Assembly: GCA_022478985.1 (NCBI GenBank)
Contig: JAKSZP010017374.1
Coordinates: 1 to 64,000, forward strand
Direction: 5' to 3'
Origin: Massospora cicadina
Taxonomy: Eukaryota > Entomophthoromycota > Entomophthoromycetes > Entomophthorales > Entomophthoraceae
Length of the DNA: 64,000 bases
The notes beneath the pieces are model-generated. The model ran no database searches. It was not told where the DNA came from and saw nothing but the letters and a program-made list of their open reading frames with translations. How positions within the stretch are numbered: position 1 is the stretch's first letter; every line of letters begins with the position of its first letter. A program made the translations under genes and the position numbers. Below are positions 1 to 11,010 of the stretch, in pieces.

Positions 1-530
1 CCTTGTTGTTGATAACTTAGGCGAAGGGTTTAGTAGAGGAATATGCTCGTTTATTCCACTTGTTTTCTCGTGCAGGTAAGGTTACTCCCTCACAGCGTCA
101 CCAGTATTTTCATACAAATCTTATACCCAGACCTTCTCCCACCTTGGTGACGACGCGCTAGCTAAGAATTTGGAGTGTCTCAGAAATTTGGCCATTCCTA
201 AAAAACTTTATACACCAGCTTATATTGCAAGAACTATATGGGGTATTATGTATGCCAAGGGGTTTAAGAGTGGGAATTGGAAGGACTTTTGCTGTGGAGA
301 GTCTGATCTCCTATGCCTCACCAAGCAACTCCAAGCAGAACAACCCATGCGCTCTGAAGTAAACCATGAAGTTTCTACAGAAGTGAACCTCCAAGGATCT
401 GTCCAGAGTGGTCCAGAGAAACTTGCATCTCCAGCTCATGTTTACAGAATTCATACCAATAAAGAAAACTCTGCTCATTACTCCTACCTACTCTTACCAC
501 TTAAAATAATCAATTGTTAAAGCCAAAAAG
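1..530 (+). pseudogene. gypsy-1 gag remnant
   Basis: This is the region upstream of the protease of gypsy-1. Conceptual translation in the frames covering the first ~130 bases gives a gag-like segment (VEEYARLFHLFSRAGKVTPS) of the kind that precedes the nucleocapsid in Ty3/gypsy polyproteins. An open stretch from 170 to 520 is longer but is not recognisable as a specific domain. I see no CCHC knuckle. The assignment is mainly positional, since it directly precedes a DSGA protease motif. Confidence 0.5.
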
Positions 531-780
531 ATGTGACAGACTTGTAGACTCCGGGGCTAATGAGATCTATGTACAAATTGAACTTGCGAAAAAATGGAAT
601 ATCCTCTGAAGTAAACTGGCAAGGTGTCTCTAGGTGACTCTACCAAATCTTTTGCTTTTTGGAGAGTAAGCAACTTTATTTAAATTGGCTAAGGGGAACT
701 ATTGTTTAGTGGGAGCTTCTGTAATCTGAACCACCTTCTTTACCCTGTGGTATTGGGAATGAAGTGGTGGCATCGCTTCA
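530..780 (+). pseudogene. gypsy-1 aspartic protease remnant
   Basis: Positions 541-606 translate to a retropepsin active-site segment: a hydrophobic pair, then DSGA (547-558), then NEIYVQIELAKKW before a stop. DSGA is the catalytic motif of retroviral-type aspartic proteases that cleave Gag-Pol. The rest of the fold is broken by frameshifts, so this is inactive. It lies between gag and RT as expected. Confidence 0.65.
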
Positions 781-1071
781 ACCCCGTTCAATATGCTGAT
801 CAAGAAGGTTGCTATCTACCTGGCCGATTATTTACTCAACCAGTTAAATTTCACAACCTGTGAGTCTACATCAGCCAAGCTTGGAATTTAGTCTGGAGAA
901 GACACCAATAGCGCCTTTCCTAAAAATATGCTGAGTTTGAAAGAGTGTTTGGGTTTGTGAAATCCCCAAATTTGACGCTTGAAGTCCATTCTCACTCAAT
1001 TTCTAGTTTAAGGAAGACTCTGACCTGCCCCAAGGATGTCCCATTTATACTTTTAACTCAAAATAACAAAT

Positions 1072-1720
1072 GAAACACTAGAGAAGTACATTGAAACCCA
1101 TGCTGAAATATGGTTTAATTGTACCCTCCAAATCTTCTGTGGTCTTCCCAGTCCTGCTGATACTTAAGGCTAGTGGAGAAGCTCCTCCCCTGCGTGGACT
1201 TCTGCAAGTTGAATGGGGTTACAAAACCAAACTCTTACCCCACACCACTCTTTGAGAATATTTTGTTTATGATCTCTGGGAGCAATGGTTTACCAAGGTG
1301 GACCTGGTAGAGAGGATTTTCATCAATTACTAGTGCACCCAGAATTATTAGAAATTCACATACTTAGGTGCCACCTAGAGATTTTTGAGTATTGGGTGAT
1401 TCCTTTAGTCTAGGGAACGCTCCTGCCTATTTCCAACGGTTAATAGATCATATGTTCCATTATTTGTTTGATGTTGTTGCATTTCATATATGGATGATGT
1501 ACATGTGCTCTCTAAGTCCAAAAACAGCACGTAAAAGACGTTAAGTCTTTCTTGAAACCATCCATGATTTGGGACTCAAACTGAAACCCTCAGTATTTGA
1601 GTTCTTTGAGTCATATGTAATGTTTTTGGGGAATGTATGTTCAAAAGAGGACTGGAGGTATGCCCTGAAAAGCTCAAGTACATTAAGTAATGAAAGGCCC
1701 CAATTGATAAAACTGGTGTA
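1072..1720 (+). pseudogene. gypsy-1 reverse transcriptase remnant
   Basis: Around 1,090-1,260 the translation shows the RT entry region (LKYGLIVPSKSS followed by a PVLLI-like strand and a Y-K-K-L-P-like stretch). At 1,487-1,498 the polymerase motif YMDD is intact and is followed by VHVLSKS, matching the Y-x-D-D box of Ty3/gypsy RTs. Several frame changes and stops lie between these landmarks, so no functional enzyme is encoded. The segment at 1,730-1,900 fits the linker towards RNase H. Confidence 0.7.
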
Positions 1721-1911
1721 TAAAGTTTTTTAGGAATGGCCAAATTTCTGAGACAGTTCTCTAAAGGTATTTTTTGGTGGATGTACCTCTACTTAGGTTA
1801 ATGAGGAAGAGGCTCTTCTGTTGAGTGCGGAAGAAGAAGCCTTTCAAGAGATAAAAAGAAAAATATTTAAGCCCATGTCTTGGCTTATTCTGACCTGGAG
1901 AAACCATTTAT

Positions 1912-2580
1912 GTAAAGATCAGTTTCACGTGAGATGGTTCTCCAATAACCAAAACCATATGGAATTCTATCTCAGGTGATGGTTTCATGGCGATTTTTGA
2001 TTTTTAATTTGAATTGATCATTAGTTTTTGGTTGAATTTAATGTGATTCAATATAGTTTCTGACCAGACATTGACACTGGGATCAAAGGGTTTCTACGCC
2101 TAAATTGTATTAATGAATTTAACTTTTGAGGTTCACTTTATAACGTGCAAGTAGCAGCGTCAAAATCCCAGTTTGATGTTCTAAATGGATACATCCAATG
2201 TTTCACTACTGACTATACTTACCTATTTGCTTTATTATGTTAATTCATTTTAATATAAAATAGTAAAGAATTAGGTTTATTTGTTAGTGTGACTAATTAG
2301 GGTACCTATTTGATGCCTTGGGTTACTGAGTAGTATGTAAGTTATTCTAGAGACCCAAAGGCGATGAAATTGGGTTGGCATTATACTTTAACCAAGTGGG
2401 ACACCAGTGTCAGCAGAGCATTGCTGACTTTTCCAAGCCTCATCTGGAGTGAGAACAATTCCTTTATATTGGTAAACTTACCTAGATGGCCATTAGATCG
2501 AGAAAACTCTCTTTTGGCATTTTTTAGTTTACTGGTGCAACGTTTGGAAGCTTGAGATATTCCAAGCATTAAATATATAT
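1912..2580. other. Unidentified ~0.65-kb insertion in gypsy-1 RNase H
   Basis: The RNase H reading of gypsy-1 stops after KPFM near 1,912 and picks up near 2,580 with the sequence that should directly follow. The intervening DNA is AT-rich. It holds only overlapping 60-codon frames on both strands near 2,364-2,569 and no domain that I recognise. I could not identify clear terminal inverted repeats or a convincing target duplication. It could be a MITE or another small non-autonomous element. Exact ends are uncertain by tens of bases. Confidence 0.5.
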
Positions 2581-2900
2581 TAGAAAATTATGCATTCAAC
2601 TGTGCAATTAATGCTGTCTTTCTTCACCAGGGTGAGGATGGTATAAAACATTACTATTGCTAAAACAGTCATAAGATGCTGCCCATGGAGACCAATTACC
2701 CCAAATATAATAAGGAGTTGTTAACAATAGTGGCTTCACTCCATGAGTAACAACACCACCTGATATATGCACACTGGCCCATCATTATCCTTATTGATCA
2801 TAATGCTTTGAAATTCTATAAGAAGCCACAATGGATGAATCAGAGACAATATCGTTGGCATCTGGAGTTGTCTAATTTTAAGATTAAATACCGCCCAGGC

Positions 2901-2916
2901 AAGGAGAACTTTCTCT
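2901..2916. repeat. Target-site duplication of LINE-A1 (left)
   Basis: AAGGAGAACTTTCTCT occurs here and again at 8,182-8,197. The two copies flank LINE-A1 exactly, with the T-run (poly-A on minus) adjoining this copy. Confidence 0.92.
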
Positions 2917-3029
2917 TTTTTTATTCGGGGAAGGTCAACCAGGGGACAAGCACTTCTGATATAGTGAGAAAACTAATGAAATTCGACAATTAAAGACACC
3001 CCAGAGGGTTCAAGGCCCCTCTTGTTGTC

Positions 3030-4335
3030 TCCAGGATCACCAAGATTAGGACGGTAGGGAAGGGGAGTTATGCTGGCTTATCCTTGGATGCAGCATGTGT
3101 GAAGGAAAGAATCAACTTTTAGGAACCATATGGGAAACCATGTGTTGATTTTCCTTCTGTTATGGGGGGTCATATGTCCAAACAGCCATGCTTGGAAGTG
3201 TTCCAATATATGGCTATGGAAGCGATGAATGGCTTCTTGGATTGTTGGCACTGCTCCTGTGAACGATTCCAGTACCATTGTGTGTATCGTCCATAGTGCT
3301 ATTGCTACTATTAGCGCCCTGAGAGATGGGTGGATAGGAGAGTCCATGCTTATAGCAAACATGTTCCTTGCTAGGTTGAATGGATGTTCGTTTTCTTGGC
3401 AGAATAGACGCATGGCCTCTTTCCATATCACCACTGATGTTAGGCATTGTTCTAAGCGGTGTGCTAGGCTTCCATACTGACCACATATTTCACATGAGGT
3501 GTGATTGGCGTTTGACCGTTCAGCTGTTTGGTATACTCTCCTCATGCACCTCCATACATGTGCTCTTATCCTGGGTTGGAGTAGAGGGTGATGTGTGTAT
3601 CTCCATACTCTTCTTTGGGTCTCCAGGTTGTAGGTATGTCCATATGGTCCAGGTAATCTATCCTGGATATGTTATTTGGGCTTTTTCTTATTATGTTGTC
3701 TGTGAATATTTGATCATTGATCTCCTGTCTGTGAGTTAGTCTTGGGCGTCCTCGGTGACTGGTTTATTCATTTATTTGAATCTGCCATGTCGCTCTTCTC
3801 ATGGCTAGGAGTATTCATTTGAAATGTGCAGAAGTGCCATGTGGTCCTGCAGCTGTAGGATGGGATGCCAGATACTTGATTAATGTGTTCTGGTGCTCTG
3901 AGTTTCTTAGTTGTAGTGCACGTGTAAAGTTATATCTTGCTGTTCTGGCCCAGTGTATATCTGGAAGATCTGGGCTAGTCACCTGAGCTATCCAAGATCC
4001 CAGTATATGGGTTGCTTGCTCTACGTAATTAGTAAGCCCCATGCCTCCATTCCTTCTAGATCCAAATAGGGTTTCAAGGCATACAGGGGGTTATGGTTGG
4101 ACCATAACCATCCTTGTAATAGGGCATGGACTATGTTGAAAAAGGATGGTGAGAAAGCGATTGCATGAGCCGTGAACCATATGATTGATAAAATCATAGA
4201 GTTGCCTACCGTGGCCCTTCCTGTTAGACCTGTTTGATGTGCATGTAAGGAGGCAATGCGTTTTGTTATTTTGTCCAATAATTGATTTTCCATCATGGAG
4301 TTAGCGTAACCCCCTGCTTCCAACCATACTCCCAA
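3030..4335 (-). pseudogene. LINE-A1 ORF2 C-terminal region with zinc-binding domain
   Basis: Frames at 4,021-4,335 and 3,815-4,042 match the RT connection region of LINE-A2 (GVWLEAGGYANSMMENQLLD, then LTGRATVGNSM). The frame 3,078-3,545 starts MRRVYQTAERSNANHTSC and contains CEICGQYGSLAHRLEQC, a CxxC...HxxxxC cysteine/histidine cluster of the zf-RVT type found at the C-terminus of many LINE ORF2 proteins. It is nearly intact over 155 codons, although the element as a whole is dead. Confidence 0.8.
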
Positions 4336-4379
4336 GTGGCAAACAGGGCCAGCTGTTGTCTTGGTGATGAATGGAAGTT

Positions 4380-5302
4380 TCAGTGAGGTCGAGCTAGTTT
4401 GCGCCTCCTATGTCTGGTCAGGAGTCTTGATGTTGTATTATCTTGTTGGCCCTGGGTAGGTGGCGCCCAATGGGTCTGATATTTTCCCAGGAGCATAATT
4501 TCCGTTTTCTCAGTGTTAAGTGATGCGTTACTTATGGCTGAATAGTCTTGTATTATTTTCTCAATTCTGCAAACGTCCTGATTGTTGGATATGCCCACCA
4601 CACAATAATCAGCGAAGGACATCAGTTTGACTGATGGTTGTCCTTTGACGTTAATTCCTTTGAGCAGTGTGTTTTTATTTCATATTAGGGGGTCTAGGCT
4701 AAATTGTAGACTAGAGGGCTTAAGGGGTCTCCTTGTTTTAGTCCTCTCTGTGGGATAACTGGGTTGGTTAAGAAGCCTGCTCCCCGCACAGCCATGGTTG
4801 CAGACTCTGTAAACAACATTACCCAGTTTATAAATCTATTTGGAAGCTTGAATTTTTGAAGGCAGACCCTAAGATAGGTCCAGTTCACCCTATCATATGC
4901 CTTTTGTTGGTCTAAAAAGACAAGGGCTCCAGAGGTTCTGGACTGGCAGGCATTTGCAACTGTGTGGATGTTATCCCATATGGATCTTCTTGGAACAAAT
5001 CCATATTGTGATGGGGATATCGCATCCGTTGCAATTTCTCCTAGTCTTTTATCCATAATTTTTGTGAAACTTTTTGTATCTGTGTTGGTTAGGGAAATTG
5101 GGCGCCAGTTGTATAGGTCTAATCTGTCTTCTTTCTTGAATAAAGTGACCGTGTAGGCTTCTTTGCCTCCAGGTAGGAGGCATGTTTCCATAGTACACTT
5201 GTTCATTGAAGCTAGAAGAATGTTAGAGATGTTAGTAAAATAATTGTATGTAAAATTCATAGAGAATCCCATCAGGTCCATGGCATTTCCCTCTTGGTGC
5301 AC
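4380..5302 (-). pseudogene. LINE-A1 ORF2 reverse transcriptase, catalytic box mutated
   Basis: This is the core of the LINE RT. The minus-strand frame 4,694-5,302 shows FKKEDRLDLYNWRPISL, then YGFVPRRSIWDNIHTV, then FLDQQKAYDRVNW with the first catalytic aspartate, and RGLKQGDPLSPL. The YxDD-equivalent box follows in the frame 4,380-4,622 as SFADYCVVGISNN. It reads FADY where LINE-A2 has FADD, so the last catalytic aspartate is lost. A stop and shift separate the two frames. Inactive. Confidence 0.85.
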
Positions 5303-5500
5303 CGCGTACTACTTCCCATAATTCCTCATGCGATATTAGGTTGATTAAATTGTGTTTTTGGGCCGCGGTGTTGATATGTGTGCTTCTAAAAATATTTCAA
5401 TTTTTTCTAGTTCGACTGGCTTAGATTTATACAATTTCATATAAACCCTATGCACTTTGGTCGCGACTTCTTTGGGTGTTTCTGCTATAGATTTGTCTGG

Positions 5501-6640
5501 TCAACGGACCTGTGTGCAAGCTATCATATTTTTCCTCGCGTTGAATTGGCGGAAAAAGTAGCTCAAGCAAGTTTCTCCATCTCTTATGTTTTTGCCTTTA
5601 TATTGGAATCCAACTTGGTGTTGATGTTCGTGGATCAGGGTGTTTAGCCAAGCAGAAACCTCTGCCCATTTGTGACCCCATCCATGGCTGTATCCTGTTC
5701 TTGGTGCATTGTTTTCTAGATGGTCAATTTCAGCCAATGTGTGTTTAATAATGTCTGAAACTGCCCTGTGTCTTCTAAACGATGTATGTTTAATTTGTTG
5801 GGTTGTTGATTTTTTGAAGTTTTCCCAGGTGATTAGTGGGTCTGAGCAAAAAGAAGTTTGAAAATCCCTGGTTGAAGATATTTCCTCCATCCAGGATTGA
5901 AATTCCAAGTCAGCTAAACTTTCTGGGCGTATTCTGCACCATCTGGGTGCTTGGGTACTGGGTTCCACCAGTTTGTAAGACACCAAAACAAGCTGATGGT
6001 CAGAGAATTCAATTTTTGCAGTTTTAAATTTTTGGATTGGGTGATGGAAAATTATTGGTGCGAGTATTAGGTCTATCCTTGACATAGAGACAAGTGTACC
6101 ATTGTGTACATGTGGGCATGTCATGTTTTGTATCAGGGGTTGCCTTTTTGGCAGTGGATCATATAGTCCCAGGGTGGCCTTTAGTACTCAGAGTTCCACT
6201 TGCCCATGTGGTATCTCCGTTGTGTATGACCATTGGTCCATCTCTGGCTTAATCCAGCAGTTCATGTCTCCCATTATGAAAGTATTTGCTGGTAGATTTA
6301 GTTGTGTTAAAATTGTGGGAAATTCTCTTCAATCATGCGCACTGTTCAGAGCGTACACACTGGCTATTGTGTGCACTTTGGTGTGCCATGAAAAGGTTAC
6401 AGTGAGTACATGGCCGTTCAGGAATGAGTTTTTGTTAATAAATTTAAAGTTTTGGTTTGTGCGTACTATCACCCCACAGTGAAGCGACCAAAATGATATT
6501 GTTGGGAGGAGCATTTTTTCCCATGCCTCTTTTTCTCCCTGTGGACAGTGGGTTTCCTGCACCGCCAGGATATCCACAGGTGGGTTTCATAGTAGACTCA
6601 ACTTCTTGGCCCAGGACATTAAGGCCTTGAGTCCTGCTAT
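5501..6640 (-). pseudogene. LINE-A1 ORF2 endonuclease domain, broken
   Basis: The apurinic-type endonuclease of LINEs nicks target DNA. On minus, 6,329-6,577 begins with a DILAVQETHCPQGEKEAW segment carrying the family's QETH motif. Further on, 5,501-6,124 carries SMSRIDLILAPI and then IEFSDHQLVLVSY, with the conserved S-D-H catalytic triplet. The middle part is interrupted by frameshifts. The equivalent domain in LINE-A2 lies at 19,169-19,862. Confidence 0.8.
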
Positions 6641-6918
6641 GTTCAGCGTCCCTATCTCTACTGAGACGCCTGATGCGCCTCAGGAGTGGTTAGCAGGGCC
6701 TCCCGGCCCTACTCCCTCGCTCACATTGCTCTCCACTACACCTCTACTGTGGAGAGCATAGCCATGAGTAAGAGTTGGGGTGTATTCTGCCCCTTTCATC
6801 GCCGCAGTTTTTGCTCCTCTCTTGGCTTTGCTTGGTTTCAAAATGTTATTGCAGTGCACTTGTGGATTGTTATTGGCCGCATTGTTTTCTTGTGCATTCC
6901 ATTGTTGATTTTTCTTCC

Positions 6919-8010
6919 TTATTGGGTTAATTTCGCAATTTCTGGGTGTGCACTAAACCTCAATTTTGCTGCATTCATTTCCAATCTGGTTCCACCAAAT
7001 TCAAACTGGTCAGATTGGGTGTATGGTTTTCCGCGGGATCTGATTGGTTCATGGACTTGAGTTCCTCCATGTCTTCCTGGATCTGTTCCAGTGATATGGT
7101 TGATTCCACCGAGGTCTTTGCCTTGACCGCGGCCAGCTTGCAAGATTGTCTGGCCATTTTTCGTTCTTTTGGGGAAATAGGGTCAATAACTTTATATTGC
7201 CCATGTTCTCCCCAGTTGAAGGCTTGTGTAGTGTCTTTGATCTTGGCATATTCTGAGTCATCTTCGCCCATTTCCTCCTCACAGAATTCAATTCTCTCAT
7301 GCCTTCTATTATGGGGCAAGCATGAATCTTGTGCTCAAAGGCCTGGCAGTGGTTGCAAATGGGGGGTGCACTTTCCTCTGTTGTGCGGAACAGCTGGGAT
7401 TTTTCCCATCAATTGTGAAGGATGCGATGTGAGGGATTTTTGTAATATCCTCTGCTACATCCTGGTTCAGCGAAATTATTGCTATTGCCTTCCCTATGCT
7501 AAGGGTCAGCATCAGCTGGAAGCGTTGCATTTTGAATTGTTTAATTTCTCCATAGGCTTCCAAGCCTTCTCAGAGATGACTTTTGACTACTGTGCGCGCC
7601 AGTGTGGTTGGAAGATAGTCAAAAATTATGAAAATATCCTTGGATTCAGTCCAATGGGTGCATTTGGTCAGAACCAATTGCTGTCCGTCGGGAAGGTTGA
7701 GTACCACTCTGACCTTCGCTGCTTCATTCACTTCTTCCGCGGTTTCAAACCCAAGATCTACCCAACCTTTGAAATAGTATGGGTTGTTAAGTACACCGCG
7801 TGCAGTAAAATTTTTGTTGGGCTTCGCCAAACTTTTCCCACATCATCAGTGTTTCTACACCCAGGAAAACTTATATCCTGTGTTCCACCAATGACAATGG
7901 CTGTGATTGGGATACTTTTAAATAACTACAGTATTTTACTAAAAAATTGACAAAACTTGCGGGTTGAACTACCTCAGGTTTTTTATTTTTGCTGAGATTT
8001 TCGTTTGTAC
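6919..8010 (-). pseudogene. LINE-A1 ORF1 (CCHC RNA-binding protein), broken
   Basis: ORF1 proteins of L1/Tad-like LINEs bind element RNA. Here the minus strand shows a domain shared with LINE-A2 (7,570-7,830: a WVDLGFETAEEVNEAAKVR segment, then VLNLPDGQQLVLTKCTHWT). A second piece follows at 7,309-7,563, then a CCHC knuckle near 7,330-7,375 (C-NH-C-QAFE-H-KIHA-C) in a different frame. The tail at 6,975-7,319 is acidic and low complexity. Frame changes separate the pieces, so no complete product is possible. A long plus-strand open frame over this region is its antisense shadow. Confidence 0.75.
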
Positions 8011-8181
8011 CTGTGCGCTTGGTACCTTTGGGTGGTGCAGGTCCAGGTCTGCTGCCCTTTACCACGTTCTCCCAGCTCTTTACCTTATTATTGATACTAA
8101 TCTCGCCTGGTGTTGATTATCAAATTATGCTGTTTGAATCGAATTGTATAACTAAAAGTGATAGTAATTGGAAAGAAAAGT

Positions 8182-8197
8182 AAGGAGAACTTTCTCT
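8182..8197. repeat. Target-site duplication of LINE-A1 (right)
   Basis: Second copy of AAGGAGAACTTTCTCT. Directly after it, the gypsy-1 reading (FLSDL, then FRTPG) resumes the RNase H/integrase linker. Confidence 0.92.
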
Positions 8198-9540
8198 CTG
8201 ATCTTTAATTCAGGACCCCAGGATAGCTTATACCTACCATGGGCTAGACAATATAAATGCTTTCACCATGTTGCCTTCTGACTTATTTGCTTTAGTTGAA
8301 GATGGTTCTAATGGGATCAATGGAAGAATTTGATCTGCCCAGGAAAGAACTAGATATGGGAAGATACTACTAAAGAATCTGGTTAATGAAGCTTCAACCA
8401 AGAGTAAGAATTTTATCAAAGAGGAGAATGGAATCTATTACTTTAGTAAGATGTGGGTCCCAACTGCAAGTTTATAAAAAGAGATCTTAGAGGCCTTCCA
8501 TAACCATCCACTGGCTGTACATCTGGTGATCACCAAAACTATGGAGCTAATCACCAGACTCTAATTGTGGCTATTTTAGTAAATAAATTAATAATTATGT
8601 AAGCTAATGTCTAACTTGTGCTCATTTCAAGCCTCAAAGCAATCTCCTCATAAGGTAGTTGATGCCCCTGAAGAGGCCCAAAAAGCCCTATTCATCCATT
8701 ATTGTGTATTTATCTTTTCTCTACTTAAGTCCAGGGGAACGGATTCCATAATGGTTGTCATTGACCAATAACTAAGTACGCTGATAATCATTCCATGTTC
8801 CCTGAAGATCACTTCAAAGGTGGCTGCAGCCTTGTTTTAGAGTAGGTTTTCTCTTGCCATGGAGTGCTATAGATAATCTCTGATTGTGGACCCCTGTTTG
8901 TATCAAAGTTCTGTAACCATATATTGGCAAACCTACAGATCAAACCTTTCCACTCCTCTGCCTGCCATCCCCAATTAGATGGTCAGACAGAGAGAGTAAA
9001 TCAGGTGATTGAACAATACCCTTGTTGTTATGTGTCTGGCCTTCAGATGGACTGGAGGGATTAGTTAAGATTAGCCCAGTATTCATACAAAAACCTGGTC
9101 TATTAAGCAACTAAATGTCTCCTTTCTTTGCCAACCATGGGTATCATCCAGACCCTGGGACCCCTCAGTGGGAGGGCAGAACCCCACAGAAGAAAAGATC
9201 GCCAAGAATGCCAAGGAGATCTCAAAACTTCTGAAGCAACGTTTGGATCAGGCAGTAAAATTCCATAAACAGAAGGCGGACAAGAAGAGGTGGGGAAATC
9301 CTGGGATAAAGGTGGAAATCTACGCGTTATTTACCCTTGGAACTGCAATACCAAAGCTCCACACAACAAGTTTAGTCCTGTATGGATTAGACTATATAAG
9401 GTAATCAGTCAAGTAAATTCAGTGCCCTTTGGGTTATCCTTACCAGAAGGCTAAAGAGCATACCCCACTATCCATATTTCTCAACTTAAGTTATTAACAG
9501 TGCCACTTCCAGAGAAACTTTCACCCTCCAACCTGCACTC
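8198..9540 (+). pseudogene. gypsy-1 integrase remnant
   Basis: After the LINE the gypsy-1 pol frame continues. Near 8,440-8,560 the translation resembles the integrase zinc-binding entrance (ILEAFHNHPLAVHLVITKT). Around 8,920-9,060 the core resembles the segment after the second catalytic aspartate, with a QLDGQTERV-like stretch (CHPQLDGQ...RVNQV) where the catalytic glutamate is expected. From 9,168 to 9,500 there is a C-terminal segment with the basic QKADKKRWGNP motif and a YP-x-IHISQLK-type ending. Multiple stops make it non-functional. Confidence 0.7.
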
Positions 9541-9664
9541 TCTAAATATCTAAAATATGAGGTTGAGGAGGTAGTGGACAGTAAGTTGGTACATGTTCAA
9601 CGCAAGTTCTTGTAAAATGGAGGTATTATTCCATAGAGGAATCTACTCAGCAAACAATTGAAAT
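9541..9664 (+). pseudogene. gypsy-1 chromodomain remnant
   Basis: The translation KYEVEEVVDSKLVHVQRKFL, followed after one stop by a degraded K-W-x-x-Y region and EESTQQTIE-like residues, matches a chromodomain. Chromodomains fused to integrase guide chromoviruses to heterochromatin. The position right after the integrase C-terminus agrees. It is broken by stops at the tryptophan positions. Confidence 0.6.
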
Positions 9665-10138
9665 TGCCACCATTGTCCAGAGAAGATCAGGGAGGTTTTT
9701 ATCTCAAAGGGGTTGATATGATGTTACAGTATATTCCTGCCCTTATAAATATTCTAATTAGAGATAATATTAATAAAATTAGAAATAATAATTTTATTTT
9801 AGTGGGGCGCACAGAATTGGCGCCAAAAGTAACAATGGATGGAGGATACGGTGTACTTTTAAAGGATTTGACTAATCTAAGGTTCAAAAAGCCAAAAAAA
9901 GGTTAATTTAATGATCTGAGCCTAATGCTAATTTGTCTCAGCCAAAGGAATCAAAGGGTCTACCTATTAATAAGGGTTCCAAAATGGCAGAATTTGTAAA
10001 CAAATGGAGTAATTTACCATGTTGAGCTTCACTCTAAATAAGGCAAATCCTTGACTATGGTTCCCAATTTAATTAATTGTTTTCTTCATATTTGAGCTAT
10101 CTTTATTAATTTGGATATAATTTATGTTTTTTGTGGTC
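9665..10138. other. AT-rich tail after gypsy-1; possible LTR start, unresolved
   Basis: A purine-rich stretch (CAAAGGGG) at about 9,707-9,714 followed by a TGATATGATG sequence could be a polypurine tract and LTR start for gypsy-1, but no second LTR is in the window to test this. An 82-codon frame at 9,658-9,906 has no recognisable domain. Confidence 0.3.
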
Positions 10139-10442
10139 TAATGCCTAAAAACATTATTATTTAAGTGTCAGTTGATGATTACTTGGCCTAAGGCCTGACA
10201 ACTCTATTATTTTATTATATATTGACACTTACTAAGGATTAATGCCAAAAATCATCATCATCTGAGTGTCAATAGATGCTCACTCAGGCCTAAGGTCTGA
10301 CAAAATAGTTTATTTCTTTATTAACACTTTCTTGGTCAATGCCCAAAAGCATCATCCATACTTGTTTATCAACATTTACTCAGGCCTAAGGCCTAACTTC
10401 ATCATCATTACTCTATTTATAAGCACTAAACAATTTCCCATA
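10139..10442. repeat. Tandem repeat, three units of about 100 bp
   Basis: Three imperfect units begin near 10,139, 10,239 and 10,336. Each contains TCAATGCC(C)AAAA, then CATCATC, then ACTCAGGCCTAAGGCCTGACA or a close variant. A fourth copy is truncated to its first ~11 bases (TCAATGCCAGG). No coding function is visible. Confidence 0.8.
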
Positions 10443-11010
10443 TCAATGCCAGGTTCATGACCCAATGAGTTCTGGATAAATCGCCCCAACTAGTGCTCCA
10501 CTGGCAGGTGAGATAGGGATGAATGCCTGAACCAACTAATATCATACAGATTTCAAGCTCAAGGATTATAGTCAACATTTATTATTTTATCTCACCTTAT
10601 GTCACATTATACTCTACTACCTATTGGTTTCCTAATGGTAGATAATGGTAACCATTTAACTCTGTTACCATTATCACTCTCAATCCAGCCTTCCATGATG
10701 AATTCATATCTACTCCAAACCTGAACCTGGACTGTGCCATCACCACCCACATTTTTGAATCTCTTTCCACCTTCAAACGTGGTGCACCATGTGGTGTGCG
10801 CCTATCATTCATATGAAATATTCCCTTCATCTATTTTATTCTAAATTCTTTTCTGGTACTATCTAAAGTACCATTTATCTTTAAAAATGTCCCTTTACAT
10901 ATATTTATCTTTATTAGGAAGTTCTCTCAAGCCTCCTGAACCTTATTCAGCAGGTTGAGGCTTATTATAAGAAGATTTTTGCCAACCTTCACCCTAACTT
11001 TGTGAGCTTT
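10443..11010. other. No gene identified; flank of LINE-C1
   Basis: Short frames exist on both strands. A 70-codon minus frame (10,621-10,830) and a plus segment with a FANLHPNFVSFEGLP translation (about 10,980-11,020) are the most protein-like. The latter is interrupted by LINE-C1 and seems to continue after 12,940. I cannot name it. Confidence 0.4.

Larger units (their letters stand above)
1880..2916 (+). pseudogene. gypsy-1 RNase H remnant, split by an insertion
   Basis: The first part ends near 1,912 with DLEKPFM, which in this family runs straight into the first catalytic aspartate. The continuation (AINAVFLHQGEDGIKH, then YNKELLTIVASLHE and the IDHNALKFY strand) resumes only at about 2,590. 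From 2,808 to 2,910 the classic end of the Ty3/gypsy RNase H is readable (RYRWHLEL-type helix, then IKYRPGKEN). The frame then breaks at the LINE-A1 insertion and continues after 8,198. The gap holds about 650 bp of foreign sequence. Confidence 0.75.
2917..8181 (-). mobile_element. LINE-A1: full-length, degraded non-LTR retrotransposon
   Basis: This 5,265-bp insertion lies on the minus strand between perfect 16-bp duplications. Its 3' end at 2,917 carries an AATAAA-like signal and a short A-tail (T-run on plus). Its 5' end aligns with that of LINE-A2 (both begin with an ACTTTTCTTTC-type stretch and share a GTTTGATAATC-like segment), so it is full length. In minus-strand order it encodes ORF1 with a CCHC knuckle, an endonuclease, a reverse transcriptase and a C-terminal cysteine/histidine domain. 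Frames are broken throughout. It landed antisense in the RNase H end of gypsy-1, so it is younger than gypsy-1. Confidence 0.92.
1..9664 (+). mobile_element. gypsy-1: decayed Ty3/gypsy chromovirus, 5' end outside window
   Basis: Fragments of gag, protease, reverse transcriptase, RNase H, integrase and chromodomain occur in Ty3/gypsy order on the plus strand, so this is one element. Its 5' LTR lies outside the window and I could not delimit a 3' LTR. The body is cut by LINE-A1 (2,917-8,181) inside the end of RNase H and by an unexplained insertion at about 1,912-2,580. All frames carry stops and shifts. The residual domains are described separately. Domain order is seen in the sequence; the chromovirus assignment rests on the chromodomain-like segment after the integrase. 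Confidence 0.8.

Noticed and set aside
3229..3739. Plus-strand frames of 83 and 119 codons
   Set aside because: They are antisense to the Cys/His domain of LINE-A1, which has a clear homologue in LINE-A2.
6946..7950. Plus-strand open frame of 334 codons
   Set aside because: It runs antisense over the LINE-A1 ORF1, whose homologous pieces and CCHC knuckle are on minus, and its translation shows no domain. It is a shadow frame.
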